A stretch of 64,000 bases of DNA, from NCBI RefSeq assembly GCF_027111275.1, contig NZ_CP114286.1:2294001-2358000 (forward strand), in the 5' to 3' direction. The stretch is from Flavobacterium luteolum (GTDB lineage Bacteria; Bacteroidota; Bacteroidia; Flavobacteriales; Flavobacteriaceae). This document shows, one piece after another, positions 1 through 11,686 of this stretch (the stretch's first letter is position 1; each line of letters begins with the position of its first letter). The notes under the pieces are model-generated. The model did not search any database, was not told the DNA's origin, and was given only the letters and a program-made list of their open reading frames with translations. A program made the position numbers and the translations under genes.

Positions 1-1726
1 GCGAGATTGTCGCTGTAAGCTGTTGTGTATTTCCTGCATACAAACTTGCTGAGGTAGGAGATACTGCTACAGAAGAAACTGGAATTGCAGCAACAGTTAT
101 AGCCGAAGTTGCTGTTTTATTTCCGTCAACTGTTTTTACTGTTATTGTTGTGGTTCCTGCAGCAACAGCCGTAACTAAACCAGAAGCATTTACAGTTGCA
201 ACAGCTGTATTGCTTGAGGTCCAAGTTACATTTTGATTGGTTGCATTTGCTGGAGCAATTGTCGCATTTAATTGCTGTGTTGATCCTAAACCAACAGTTA
301 CCGTAGTTGGACTAACAGAAACTCCTGTAACCGCTACAACAGGTGCATTTGTATTGGTTAAAACTAAATATTCGTATGCAGCAAAATTACGTGTAGAACC
401 CGCAGTTAAAGTTACCGAAGCATTATTGTTATAAGGATTAACATAAGTTCCTGCCAAAGCTGCTGGAATAACATACGATTTAGCTGCATTTCTCAAATTC
501 GACATTACAATGACTTTTTCTGAGCCTAATGTTTTTGTAAAAATGCTAATGTCATCGTTGGCATAAGTTGTTAAATCACCTCGTCTGATTGCTGCACTGG
601 TAGTTCTAAAGTTTAAGATTTTGGCAAAATCTGCAGCAGCCGTTGGATTTTGTGACCAGTTGAATTTAAAGTTTGTCCAAGGCCAATCGGTTTTTGGTTC
701 GTAATCTATTTCCTGTCCGCTCATTAAAAAAGGAACCCCTCTCATATAAGCCGAAACCAAGAAATTGGCAACAATTCCGTTGTGATTTTTAAATACAACA
801 AATGGTCTTCTCACACCATCATCATTGGTATAAGTATCATGGTTACCTGTATATCTAACGATTTGCTGATTTCCAGTCGCTTTAGCATATTCATAAGTTG
901 TCTGATCTTGGATTCTTTGAGAAACAGGACCTCCATTAGCAATATCATATAAACCGCTATGAAACCATCTGTCTCCATAATTCATATCGAAACCAACTTG
1001 AAAGTTTTCTTGCCTGTCTCCTTCAGCTAGCATCAATAAATTATGAGAAGTTATGCTTCGAAGATTTGAATTCACTTCTGACCAGAAATCTAAAGGCGGA
1101 TTATTGGCATAATCGCAACGGTAACCATCAATATTGGCAGCAAAAATCCAGTAACGCATGGCATCTTTTATGGCTGCTCGTGTAGCAGAACTATTAAGAT
1201 CAAGCGCCGCAATATCGGAGAAGTTTCCTAATTGCTGAATTGTTGTGCCGGTTCTCTTGTAATATTCAGGATGTGAAGCAATCCAGACATTGTCCCAAGA
1301 AGTTCCATTGATGGCAATATCTAGAATTACAGCCATTCCGCGGCTGTGAGCGCCATCAACCAAAGTTCTTAAATCGGCTAAAGATCCATATTCAGAACCC
1401 ACGGCTTTAAAATCTTTGATACAATAGGGTGAAGCCGAACTGCGAGAATCGGTACCATGTGGGAAAATAGGCATTAGATAAATAACATTGGTGCCCAGTG
1501 CTTTTATATTGTCTAATCTAGCAGTTACTCCGGCTAAATCTCCGTTGGCACTAAAAGGGCGTATATGCACTTGATACATATTAACATCTCTCGTGTCTGG
1601 CACACCGGCAAAAGGTGTTCCGTATTGCGGAGGATCTTGCGCATAAACTGAACTTGCAAATAATAATAGAAAGCAAACTAATGCTTTGGTAATATGAAAT
1701 AATCTAGGGGTAATTTTGATTTTCAT
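1..1726 (-). CDS. Secreted GH13 alpha-amylase with Ig-like (Big_2) repeats, partial
   Basis: Glycoside hydrolase family 13 enzyme, expected to cut alpha-1,4-glucans outside the cell. The frame opens at an ATG (1724-1726), begins with a signal peptide (MKIKITPRLF..., cleavage after SSVYA before QDPP) and stays open to the window edge, so the C-terminus is missing. Seen motifs: nucleophile in DGYRCDYAN (about 1110-1125), acid/base in LMLAEGD (about 1030) and the third acidic site in GNHDT (about 840). A beta-sandwich ending in YEYLVLTN follows, then at least two bacterial Ig-like units with the phrase GSTQQLNATI / GNTQQLTATI. It is paralogous to the lipidated GH13 at 4171-5568 but carries no lipobox. 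It is the last visible gene of the glucan locus, 224 bp after the GH97 gene. The missing end may hold more Ig units, a binding module or a T9SS sorting domain; this cannot be seen. Confidence 0.9.
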   Translation of the reverse strand, partial: MKIKITPRLFHITKALVCFLLLFASSVYAQDPPQYGTPFAGVPDTRDVNMYQVHIRPFSANGDLAGVTARLDNIKALGTNVIYLMPIFPHGTDSRSSASPYCIKDFKAVGSEYGSLADLRTLVDGAHSRGMAVILDIAINGTSWDNVWIASHPEYYKRTGTTIQQLGNFSDIAALDLNSSATRAAIKDAMRYWIFAANIDGYRCDYANNPPLDFWSEVNSNLRSITSHNLLMLAEGDRQENFQVGFDMNYGDRWFHSGLYDIANGGPVSQRIQDQTTYEYAKATGNQQIVRYTGNHDTYTNDDGVRRPFVVFKNHNGIVANFLVSAYMRGVPFLMSGQEIDYEPKTDWPWTNFKFNWSQNPTAAADFAKILNFRTTSAAIRRGDLTTYANDDISIFTKTLGSEKVIVMSNLRNAAKSYVIPAALAGTYVNPYNNNASVTLTAGSTRNFAAYEYLVLTNTNAPVVAVTGVSVSPTTVTVGLGSTQQLNATIAPANATNQNVTWTSSNTAVATVNASGLVTAVAAGTTTITVKTVDGNKTATSAITVAAIPVSSVAVSPTSASLYAGNTQQLTATIS

Positions 1727-1872
1727 AATAGTAGTTTTTTGCATGCTTGTCGGCATTTCTAACTAAAATTCATTTTCACTCGCATTGTTTTTAAATTCGA
1801 CAAACATTTTGTGGTTAATAGTTTTCAAATAGTAAGTTTTTTTTGCTCAAAAAATGAGCATAGTTTTTCTGC

Positions 1873-1934
1873 CACGAATTCACGAATTAATTATTTATTG
1901 GAAAATCTTAATTTGAAAAATTCGTGAATTCGTG
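1873..1934. repeat. REP-like inverted repeat (CACGAATT family)
   Basis: Two perfect 16-bp arms, CACGAATTCACGAATT at 1873-1888 and its reverse complement at 1919-1934, enclose a 30-nt AT-rich loop. Each arm is itself a tandem CACGAATT. It lies in the 224-bp gap between the GH97 gene and the downstream GH13 gene, 17 bp after the GH97 stop, and could fold in the operon mRNA. There is no T-tract, so it is not a standard terminator. Confidence 0.75.
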
Positions 1935-1950
1935 ACTGAAAAACAGTAAT

Positions 1951-4137
<2,187 letters not shown>

Positions 4138-4170
4138 TTAGTTTTTACAAATCTATTTGTATCAGAAGCG

Positions 4171-5568
4171 TTATTGTTTTTTAAGGATTAAATATTGATA
4201 AGCTTCTAAATTGATTTCTGTGCCAATTGCTATTTGATTTCCAGTCAATGCATCTGTCCAATTGGTGTTAGCCAAAGCAGTTGGAGCAGTATATTTTACA
4301 TTTTTATTTTTGATATTAGCAACAATTAAAACTTTATCGGTTGCAGTTTCCATGGTAAAAGCACTCACATCATTACTGCTGTAACCAGTCAGTTTTCCTT
4401 TTCGAAGCGCTTCACTAGAATTTCTAAAGGCAATTATTTTTTGATATTCCAAAAGCATATCATTATCAGCAGTCGACCAATCGATTGGCACATTGTCAAA
4501 ATAATCAATGCGTTTGTTATACCCAATTTCTTGACCGTTATAAATCATAGGAACAGATTTCATGCTTGATGCGATTACAAAAGCGGCTAAAGAACCTTTT
4601 TTGCCTCCAAAAAGTTCAAGCGGAGTTCCGTCAGAAAGGTTAACATCGTGGTTTGTGGTATAGCGCACAATGCGTTTCGAAGCATCAAGTTGCCCATATT
4701 CTTTAGAACTTTCTGTTTGAAGATAACTTGCAGGCTGCGCTTCAGAAAATACTTTTTCGAGAGCACCGAAATAAGCAAAACCAAAAGTATAATCGAATCC
4801 TGCATCAAAATGATTGGCTCTAGTGCCTTCTGCCATCAAAATCATCCTCTGATTCTTTATTTTACGGATTGCAGTAATCGCTTCTGACCAGAAATTCATC
4901 GGAACAAAATCGGCAGCATCACATCTGAAACCATCAATATTGGCATTATAAACCCAATAAGACATGGCATCGATCATTGCTTTTTTCATTTCGACATTGG
5001 TATAATTTAACTGCGCTACATCTTGCCAGTTTGTTCCTGGCGGAATGATAATGTTGCCGCTAGCGTCTTTTTGATACCAGTCTGGATGTGCTGTTATCCA
5101 TTGGTTGTCCCAAGAAGTATGATTGGCAACCCAGTCTAAAATCACCGCCATATTTTTGCTGTGTGCTTCTGTTACTAAAGCTCGAAGATCTTCTAATGTT
5201 CCGTAATCGGTATTAACGGTTTTGTAGTCTTTAATAGAATACGGTGAACCTAATTTTCCAGCCATTTTTACTTTTCCAACAGGATAAATCGGCATTAGAT
5301 AAATGACATTTGCACCTAGTTTCTGAATATCTCCAAGTCGTTTCTGAACACCTTTTAAATTTCCTTCGGGACTGAAAGAGCGCACATTTACCTGATAAAT
5401 TACGGCATCTTCATTGGCTGCAACTTTATCAAATGGTGATCCATACTGCTGATATTCGTTTCCAGGCTGTGGATTTGGCTCGGGTTTCGGATTTTCTTCA
5501 GAAGAACTGCACGATACAAAAGCTATTGAAAGCAGTAAAGCAAGAAAAATGTTGGAGTTAGACTTCAT
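4171..5568 (-). CDS. Surface lipoprotein alpha-amylase, GH13 (SusG-like)
   Basis: 465-residue endo-acting alpha-amylase. The N-terminus is a lipoprotein signal with a lipobox ending SIAFVSC (Cys20), followed by an acidic stretch (SSSEENPKPEP) resembling the surface-export signal of Flavobacteria, so the enzyme is likely anchored on the outer face of the outer membrane. The GH13 barrel starts at VIYQVNVRSFSPEGN. The nucleophile is in DGFRCDAAD, the acid/base in ILMAEGT and the third carboxylate in YTTNHDV, all intact. A C-terminal beta-domain ends with YQYLILKKQ. It is shorter than Bacteroides SusG and lacks an inserted CBM58-type domain. It follows the SusE-like gene after a 119-bp gap with a stable hairpin and precedes the GH97 gene. 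Expected role: first cut of starch or glycogen at the cell surface, feeding SusD/SusC. Confidence 0.92.
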   Translation of the reverse strand: MKSNSNIFLALLLSIAFVSCSSSEENPKPEPNPQPGNEYQQYGSPFDKVAANEDAVIYQVNVRSFSPEGNLKGVQKRLGDIQKLGANVIYLMPIYPVGKVKMAGKLGSPYSIKDYKTVNTDYGTLEDLRALVTEAHSKNMAVILDWVANHTSWDNQWITAHPDWYQKDASGNIIIPPGTNWQDVAQLNYTNVEMKKAMIDAMSYWVYNANIDGFRCDAADFVPMNFWSEAITAIRKIKNQRMILMAEGTRANHFDAGFDYTFGFAYFGALEKVFSEAQPASYLQTESSKEYGQLDASKRIVRYTTNHDVNLSDGTPLELFGGKKGSLAAFVIASSMKSVPMIYNGQEIGYNKRIDYFDNVPIDWSTADNDMLLEYQKIIAFRNSSEALRKGKLTGYSSNDVSAFTMETATDKVLIVANIKNKNVKYTAPTALANTNWTDALTGNQIAIGTEINLEAYQYLILKKQ

Positions 5569-5621
5569 AATTTTAAAAATTAAATTGGATAGTTTTTGAG
5601 CAGGAGTTTTATTTTTAGATA

Positions 5622-5648
5622 ACCTGCCTTTTGCTCAGAAAGGCAGGT
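5622..5648 (-). other. Intercistronic hairpin between SusE-like gene and GH13
   Basis: Arms ACCTGCCTTT (5622-5631) and AAAGGCAGGT (5639-5648) form a perfect 10-bp stem with a 7-nt loop. Neither side has a T-tract, so it looks like an mRNA-stabilising or partial attenuation element separating transport genes from enzyme genes rather than a full terminator. Confidence 0.55.
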
Positions 5649-5687
5649 ATCACTCAAAACTAATCTAACAAGTATGAATGTGCTAGA

Positions 5688-6764
5688 TTATTTTTTAACT
5701 ATACTGCAAGTTGCTGTTGCAGGATAGCCATTTGTATTTGGATCTGTTTCTTCAATAGTGAACGTAACTTCATAAGTTCCCGTTTCAGTAATGGTATAAG
5801 AACCTTGATCGTCACGATTGATGGTATTTGTTGTAGCATCTTTTGGTCCGTAATTAACGTCCCACTTGTTGTTCAATCTGAATTTCAATGCTCCAGGAAC
5901 TAAATCTGCTGTTACTTTCCACGTTTTAGTCTGATGATTGTAACTCATAGGAGTACTATTGTCCCATCCTCCGGTTTGAGCTGTTCCAACAATTCCCCAT
6001 GCATAAGGAGTTGCAGACCATTTTAGCGTGTTCAAATTTACTTTAATTTGGTATGAACCTGCACTTGGAAGAAATAAATTATCATCATCCATTCTAACTA
6101 GATCTTCATTAGTAGCACCTGCACCATAAAATTCGGCCCATGTTCTGGCAGTATTTAATTTGAATGCTAATGCAGTACCTTCAGCAGTCATGTATCCTTG
6201 GTAGATTCCTTTTTCTATTGCTGTTAAAGCAGAAGCAGTTTCAACTGCCCAACCTTGATAATCTCCAGGCATAAAAATTTCACCAAAAACAACTGCTTTT
6301 TCGTAAGGAGTAACCGTTAACTCAATTGGATCTGAATAAATATTTCTGTCCATGGTAGCAACAACTCTTACGGCTAATTTTCCGTCTGTGTTTGGTTGTA
6401 ATCCTAAATCAGTTGCAATTTTATTCAAATCACGAACAGTAAAAGATTTACTCAAAACATCGTTTCCTGCTTCAAATGTTTTCGCATTTAACCAAGCTTT
6501 AGCACCGGTAGTATTTGCCGGAAGATCAAATTGAACCGTATATAAAACGGGAGCTTCAATCGGGAAAACAACAGCTGACCAAGAAAAAGTTGTTGCAGTA
6601 TCGTCGGCGGTATCTTCTGTAAGCACAATTTTACTTGCAGAGGATGTAATTGCGGCAGGAAAAGTAACCGATTTTAAAACGGTTAATTCAGCATCAGATT
6701 CACAAGAAGCAGTCACGATTGCAAATGCAAGTAATGCTACTAATTTATTTATATATTTTTTCAT
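5688..6764 (-). CDS. SusE/SusF-like starch-binding outer-membrane lipoprotein
   Basis: 358-residue lipoprotein (lipobox AIVTASC, Cys21, followed by the acidic ESDAEL). Residues about 25-150 resemble the SusE N-terminal immunoglobulin-like domain (LTVLKSVTFPAAITSS ... WSAVVFPIEAPVLYTVQFD ... LTVTPYEKA). Residues about 155-358 hold two starch-binding-type beta-sandwich units with paired aromatics (FMPGDYQGWAVETA; WGIVGTAQTGGWDNSTPM; FRLNNKWDVNYG). This matches SusE/SusF proteins, which hold maltodextrin at the cell surface without catalysis. It sits 14 bp after the SusD gene and is clearly in the same operon. The number of binding units is lower than in Bacteroides SusF, so SusE is the nearer comparison. 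Substrate specificity is inferred from the neighbours. Confidence 0.85.
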   Translation of the reverse strand: MKKYINKLVALLAFAIVTASCESDAELTVLKSVTFPAAITSSASKIVLTEDTADDTATTFSWSAVVFPIEAPVLYTVQFDLPANTTGAKAWLNAKTFEAGNDVLSKSFTVRDLNKIATDLGLQPNTDGKLAVRVVATMDRNIYSDPIELTVTPYEKAVVFGEIFMPGDYQGWAVETASALTAIEKGIYQGYMTAEGTALAFKLNTARTWAEFYGAGATNEDLVRMDDDNLFLPSAGSYQIKVNLNTLKWSATPYAWGIVGTAQTGGWDNSTPMSYNHQTKTWKVTADLVPGALKFRLNNKWDVNYGPKDATTNTINRDDQGSYTITETGTYEVTFTIEETDPNTNGYPATATCSIVKK

Positions 6765-6778
6765 ATTATTTAGCTGTT

Positions 6779-8272
6779 TTAGTAACCTGGATTTTGTTTA
6801 AGTCCTGGATTTGCATTTAAAGCTGAAGTAGGGATAGGGAATATTTTTCTATATTCTTCTGAAGTGCCTTTGAATTCATTTGGCAACAAAAATTTGTCAA
6901 AACGAATCATATCTTCTCTACGATGTCCTTCCCAATTTAATTCACGTCCTCTTTCATCAAAAATATCATCAAGAGTTGGGTTTGAAGCTAAAGCAGCAAG
7001 ACCAGCACGAGTTCTAATAGCATCCACTAAAGGTTTCGCTGCTCCTGCATTTCCTAAACGAACATTGCATTCGGCTGTCATTAACATAACATCAGCATAT
7101 CTGTAAATTGGGAAATCATTTGAAGCTCCGCCACCATTCATTGAACCTGCAGGATAAAATTTAACATTTCTAACACCTTCCTGAGCACCTGCTCCCGGAT
7201 TATCTAATGAAGTGATGTCTAATGTATAATTTACGTTACCTGGCTGTGGTCCTAATAAGAATTGTTTTTTACGAATATCTTTATCGTCATACTTTAGGTA
7301 AAAATCTTTTGGAATAACAGATCCGTTCCAGCCACTATAACCAAATAAAGCATTAGCATGTGGCCCAATCAAACTACGTACTGTAAAAATATTACGACCT
7401 ACAACATCAACGGTAGTATAAATAGATAAAATAGTTTCATCTTGTGGACTTACATCTCCAAACAGTTCATAGTATTTATTTCCTAATGGACTCGAAGCAT
7501 CTGAAAGAGCAGGATGTAATGAAAACCCTCCGCCATTTACAACATTACAAGCGGCCAAACATTCTTCCCATTTTGGAGTTCCGGTTAAAACACCTGCATT
7601 CAAGTATGCCTTAGCAAGCAAAGTATATCCAGCCCATTTGTTGAATCTGCCGTAAAATTCTCCACCCTTAGTACCTGGCAGTAGATCAACATTTGCTTTT
7701 AATTCAGAAACTACAAAATCAAATACTTCTTTACGACTTGCTTGCGGTATTTTATCAACTGTGATATTGTTGTCTGTATAAAATGGTACATTTCCAAAAT
7801 CGTCAATTAATAAATAATAGAAAAAAGCTCTTAAAACTTTTGCTTCAGCAATTTTTGATGCATCCGCTTTAGAGTCTTCTAATAGTTGTATTGCAAGGTT
7901 TGCATTGAAAACTGATACATATAACCAGTTCCATGTATTTTTAACTACATCGTCTGTTGGCAACCATTGGTGTTTAAACAAGATTGCAAATTGAGTTGAC
8001 CAGTCACCTGTATTTCTATGAGGAATAACCTGATCGTCTACACACATGGAGTTTAAGTCGTACCAGCCCAGATCTGCGCCAGCATAACCAACACCATTCC
8101 AATTACCAGGAATTTGGGCATATACACCAGCTAGAGCGATATCTGCTCCTTGAGGAGATCCATAAAAATCTGATGCAGGATATTTGTCATATACATTTTC
8201 TTCAAGATCGGTGCAAGCTGTAAGAGCAAAGAAACAAATGCTTCCTGCTATAAATATATTTTTTAATTTCAT
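6779..8272 (-). CDS. susD: SusD/RagB family glycan-binding lipoprotein
   Basis: 497-residue outer-membrane lipoprotein with lipobox FALTAC (Cys20) followed by TDLEENVYDKYPASDFY, a standard SusD opening. The TPR-like helices of the family can be followed (VKNTWNWLYVSVFNANLAIQ; AKVLRAFFYYLLIDDFGNVP), and the C-terminal part has the usual DVMLMTAECNVRLGNAGAA and FDERGRELNWEGHRREDMIRF motifs. It caps the SusC channel and binds the polysaccharide. It lies 8 bp downstream of susC. The length is normal and nothing is broken. Glucan specificity is inferred from the adjacent GH13 and GH97 enzymes. Confidence 0.95.
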   Translation of the reverse strand: MKLKNIFIAGSICFFALTACTDLEENVYDKYPASDFYGSPQGADIALAGVYAQIPGNWNGVGYAGADLGWYDLNSMCVDDQVIPHRNTGDWSTQFAILFKHQWLPTDDVVKNTWNWLYVSVFNANLAIQLLEDSKADASKIAEAKVLRAFFYYLLIDDFGNVPFYTDNNITVDKIPQASRKEVFDFVVSELKANVDLLPGTKGGEFYGRFNKWAGYTLLAKAYLNAGVLTGTPKWEECLAACNVVNGGGFSLHPALSDASSPLGNKYYELFGDVSPQDETILSIYTTVDVVGRNIFTVRSLIGPHANALFGYSGWNGSVIPKDFYLKYDDKDIRKKQFLLGPQPGNVNYTLDITSLDNPGAGAQEGVRNVKFYPAGSMNGGGASNDFPIYRYADVMLMTAECNVRLGNAGAAKPLVDAIRTRAGLAALASNPTLDDIFDERGRELNWEGHRREDMIRFDKFLLPNEFKGTSEEYRKIFPIPTSALNANPGLKQNPGY

Positions 8273-8280
8273 TTCTTTTA

Positions 8281-11200
8281 CTATTTAAATTTAACATTTA
8301 CACCAAACGAAATGCTTCTGGTACGAGGATAAATTCCTCTATCGCCTCCAAAATAATCATTTACGTCACCACTACCACTTAAGTTAATTTCAGGATCAAT
8401 ACCTGAATATTTTGTGATAAGGAATAGGTTATTTCCAGTAAGAGAAAGTCTAATTGACTCTATAAATCGATCTTTAAAGCTAAAATTGTATCCTGCAGTA
8501 ACGTTTTCTAAACGAACAAAAGAACCGTCTTCTAGCCATAAATTTGAAGAATATTGAGAGGTAAAAATACCTAAGCCAACAGCACTTTCTAAAACATTGC
8601 TTTTTCCAATGTTTTCCATATAGCTTGAACGTTGATTTACGGTGTTATAGATTTTATTTCCTCCAGATCCTCTTAATAAGAAAGAAGCGTCAAACTTTTT
8701 ATATCTCAAAGTTGGATTGAAAGCAAAAGTATAAGTTGGTAGAGCAGAACCTTGCATTACGCGATCCGCACTCGTATTGCTTTGATCGAAATTTCCATCA
8801 CCATTTTGATCTACCACTGTTTCAGAGTTGACTGCGTTTTTTCCGTCGTGTTGCAAAATGTTAAATGTACCAATTGGTTGTCCTTCTATTAAGTAAGAAT
8901 TTGGCGCACCCCAGTCTATATAGTTCGTTTTCAATGGTACACCATTAATCTCTCCGTTTAATTTAAGAACCTCATTACGCATAAAAGATACATTTCCTGC
9001 CAAAGTTAAAGTTGTATTTTCATTGCTAATTACATCATATGCTAAAGCAAACTCCACACCTTCATTTCTTAAACTACCAATATTTGCTTGAATTTTGTCA
9101 TATTGGTAAGGTGGTAGAGAAACGGTATAATTGAATAATAAATTGTCTGTTGTTGCTGTATATAAGTCAACCGTACCTCTCAATCTATTATTAATTAAGC
9201 CAAAATCAAGACCAATATTAGTTTGTTTTTTAGTTTCCCATTTCAAATCAGGATTAGCATTTTGAGTAATTTTATAATTTGAAATTTGAGAACCTCCAAA
9301 ATAAGTAGTTCCTGCAGGACCTACTAAAGAAATTGATCCTTGAGGCTGTAAACCTTGCTGATTACCAGTAACGCCATAACCTACACGTAATTTCAAATCA
9401 TTAACTACAGATTGATTGGCCATAAACGATTCTTTTGCAATTTGCCAAGCGACTGAAGCAGATGGGAAATTACCCCATTTATTATTTTCTCCAAATACAG
9501 AAGAACCATCACGTCTGATACTTGCTGTAACCAGATAACGGTCTAATAAAGAGTAATTTACTCTTCCTAAAAAAGAAACTAGAGTTCTGTCATTTTTAGA
9601 GGATTTAATATCTCCAGGTAGAGCTTTACTAATATCACCTAGTTGAAGGTTATTGTAAGTGGCTAAATCATTAACAAAACCTCTTACTTGAGAATAATTT
9701 TCTTGCTTGCTTTGGTATTGCCATTCGTAAAGACCTAAGGCATTGATTGAGTGAACTCCAAATGTTTTTTTGTAATTCAAACTAATGTCCATTAACTTTT
9801 CCTCTTGGCGAGTATTATTAATGTTTCCAAAACCTTTTTGATTAATAGCATTTGCATCTGTAGATTTTGCTGGATTATAGAAACCAATTGAATTATTTGC
9901 TTTTCTCCAGCTTCCAAACCAACCAGCCTGTAAACCATCAACGATATCTAAATCTGCTTTAAGGCTTCCGAATAAATTATCATATTTTCCCTCATTAGTA
10001 ATTTCTTGTTGAGCCGCATAAGGATTCAAATACTGAAATAGGTTAGGATCTGTATAATAAGTTGTCCCATCTGATTCAAACACAGGATCAGTAGGACGCA
10101 TTTGATAGGCCTGAGAAATTAAGTTTGAAACTTGATTAACTCTACCGATACTTTGTACACTGCTTTGAGTATTGCTAATTCCGTTAGTTAAAGTATAATT
10201 CAAAGTCAATTTATCATCCAATGCTTTTTGTGTTGCTTGTAATCTTGCAATATATTTTTTATTACTAGAGTTAATTACAACACCATCTTGCAAAATAGCA
10301 CCCACAGAACCGTGGTAGCTGAATTTATCTGCGCCTCCACCAAACGAAAGTGTATGAGTTTGTGTAAACCCAGTTTGTGTTAAAATTCCGTACCAATCTG
10401 TATTTGCACCGTGATTTGCAGAAGCAGGAACACCAACACTTTGCGCTGCAGTCCACCACTGGTCAGCATTTAGAAAATCCAATTTTTTTGGAATAAAATC
10501 GATAGAAGAAGAACCTACATATTCAAAAGTTGTTTTTCCAGATTTGTTGGTTTTAGTAGTTACAATGATAACTCCAGGCGCACCCCTAGAGCCGTAAATA
10601 GCTGTAGCCGAAGCATCTTTAAGAATATCGATAGACGCAATTTCTGTTGGAGGAATAGAATTTAATAAATCTAAGTTTCCCTGAATTCCATCTACTACAA
10701 CCAAAGGGTCGCTTCCGCCAATTAAAGAACTTACTCCACGAATACGTACACTTGGTCCAGAACCTGGTTCACTACCAATCTGGTTAATATTTACACCAGC
10801 CGCTTTTCCAGAAATTAATTGCAGCGGATTTACTATTGGACCTTGATTCATGTCTTTTGCAGCAATAGAAGACACCGCACCCGTTACATCTTTTTTAGAA
10901 ACAGAACCATAACCCACCAAAACAACTTCCTGTAAGTTCGTAGCGTCTGGTTCCAATTGAATATTTAAAATACCATTTCCAACAGGAACTTTTTTGGTTT
11001 TATAACCTACAAAACTCACCAAGATTACAGAAGAACTGCTTTCGACAGTAAGTTTAAATTTACCATCAAAATCAGTTACAACACTGTTTTTTGTTCCTTC
11101 TTCGATAATAGAAGCACCAGGAAGCGGAGCACCATTTTCGTCGGTAACAATTCCAGAAATTGTTTCTTTTTCGTCGCCAATATTTTGTGTTTTTAAATCA

Positions 11201-11556
11201 GGTTTTTTTAGGATAATTTGTGTGTCGCGAATTTTAAATTCGGTCGGAGTTCCTTTAAAAATTCTGTCTAAAACTACATATATCGATTGTTCCTTTACAG
11301 AAATGGAAACCGTTCGATCTAAGTCGACATCATTCATTTTATAGATAAATCTGAAATCTGTTTTTTGTTCAATGGTCTCAATAACCTTTTCGATTGTTGA
11401 ATTGTTTAATTCAAGGGTAACTTTTGTTTTTTGAGCATAAGTACTTGCTTTGATATTAAACATGGCGACCAAAATAAGTAGTGTAGTTAATTTCAATTTT
11501 AGGTCATTTTGGAACAATGAGTATAGAAACCCATTATTCTTAGATTTTTTTTTCAT
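8281..11556 (-). CDS. susC: SusC/RagA TonB-dependent oligosaccharide transporter with STN domain
   Basis: 1091-residue outer-membrane importer. A long leader (MKKKSKNNGFLYSLFQND...) ends near STYAQK. Residues about 45-125 form a secretin/TonB short N-terminal (STN) domain (VTLELNNSTIEKVIETIEQ, FRFIYK). Residues about 130-215 form a carboxypeptidase-regulatory-like beta-sandwich (ISGIVTDENGAPLPGASI). A plug domain with the family phrase LQEVVLVGYGS and the motifs VRIRGVSSL and IYGSRGAPGVIIVTTK follows, then the 22-strand barrel ending ISFGVNVKFK. The STN domain marks receptors that signal through a FecR anti-sigma factor, and a fecR gene lies 130 bp upstream. Expected function: energy-dependent uptake of maltodextrins delivered by SusD. 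It heads the susC-susD-susE operon. Confidence 0.95.
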   Translation of the reverse strand: MKKKSKNNGFLYSLFQNDLKLKLTTLLILVAMFNIKASTYAQKTKVTLELNNSTIEKVIETIEQKTDFRFIYKMNDVDLDRTVSISVKEQSIYVVLDRIFKGTPTEFKIRDTQIILKKPDLKTQNIGDEKETISGIVTDENGAPLPGASIIEEGTKNSVVTDFDGKFKLTVESSSSVILVSFVGYKTKKVPVGNGILNIQLEPDATNLQEVVLVGYGSVSKKDVTGAVSSIAAKDMNQGPIVNPLQLISGKAAGVNINQIGSEPGSGPSVRIRGVSSLIGGSDPLVVVDGIQGNLDLLNSIPPTEIASIDILKDASATAIYGSRGAPGVIIVTTKTNKSGKTTFEYVGSSSIDFIPKKLDFLNADQWWTAAQSVGVPASANHGANTDWYGILTQTGFTQTHTLSFGGGADKFSYHGSVGAILQDGVVINSSNKKYIARLQATQKALDDKLTLNYTLTNGISNTQSSVQSIGRVNQVSNLISQAYQMRPTDPVFESDGTTYYTDPNLFQYLNPYAAQQEITNEGKYDNLFGSLKADLDIVDGLQAGWFGSWRKANNSIGFYNPAKSTDANAINQKGFGNINNTRQEEKLMDISLNYKKTFGVHSINALGLYEWQYQSKQENYSQVRGFVNDLATYNNLQLGDISKALPGDIKSSKNDRTLVSFLGRVNYSLLDRYLVTASIRRDGSSVFGENNKWGNFPSASVAWQIAKESFMANQSVVNDLKLRVGYGVTGNQQGLQPQGSISLVGPAGTTYFGGSQISNYKITQNANPDLKWETKKQTNIGLDFGLINNRLRGTVDLYTATTDNLLFNYTVSLPPYQYDKIQANIGSLRNEGVEFALAYDVISNENTTLTLAGNVSFMRNEVLKLNGEINGVPLKTNYIDWGAPNSYLIEGQPIGTFNILQHDGKNAVNSETVVDQNGDGNFDQSNTSADRVMQGSALPTYTFAFNPTLRYKKFDASFLLRGSGGNKIYNTVNQRSSYMENIGKSNVLESAVGLGIFTSQYSSNLWLEDGSFVRLENVTAGYNFSFKDRFIESIRLSLTGNNLFLITKYSGIDPEINLSGSGDVNDYFGGDRGIYPRTRSISFGVNVKFK

Positions 11557-11607
11557 AATTTTGTTAATTGATTGTAGTTAATTCGTTATATTCAATCACT
11601 TAGTTAA

Positions 11608-11641
11608 TCGGAAATTGTTCGCAGCTCTTTCCGATTTTTTT
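11608..11641 (+). terminator. Plus-strand hairpin plus T7 in the susC leader
   Basis: Arms TCGGAAA (11608-11614) and TTTCCGA (11628-11634) are followed at once by seven T residues on the plus strand. This is the polarity of an intrinsic terminator for plus-strand transcription, that is, antisense to susC and fecR. In the sense direction the same sequence gives a hairpin in the susC 5' leader with no T-tract. No plus-strand gene ends here. Confidence 0.5.
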
Positions 11642-11686
11642 ATTCCCGTAATGTTATCTCATCATATATTGTATTGGTTTTAGTGG

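Noticed and set aside
237..434. Short open frame on the plus strand within the left-edge GH13 gene
   Set aside because: It is an antisense shadow of the Ig-like repeat coding region. The minus frame has catalytic motifs and a signal peptide.
1844..1860. Hairpin TGCTCA-AAAAA-TGAGCA as a terminator of the GH97 or GH13 gene
   Set aside because: On the minus strand it is followed by A residues rather than T, so it is not a standard terminator for these genes.
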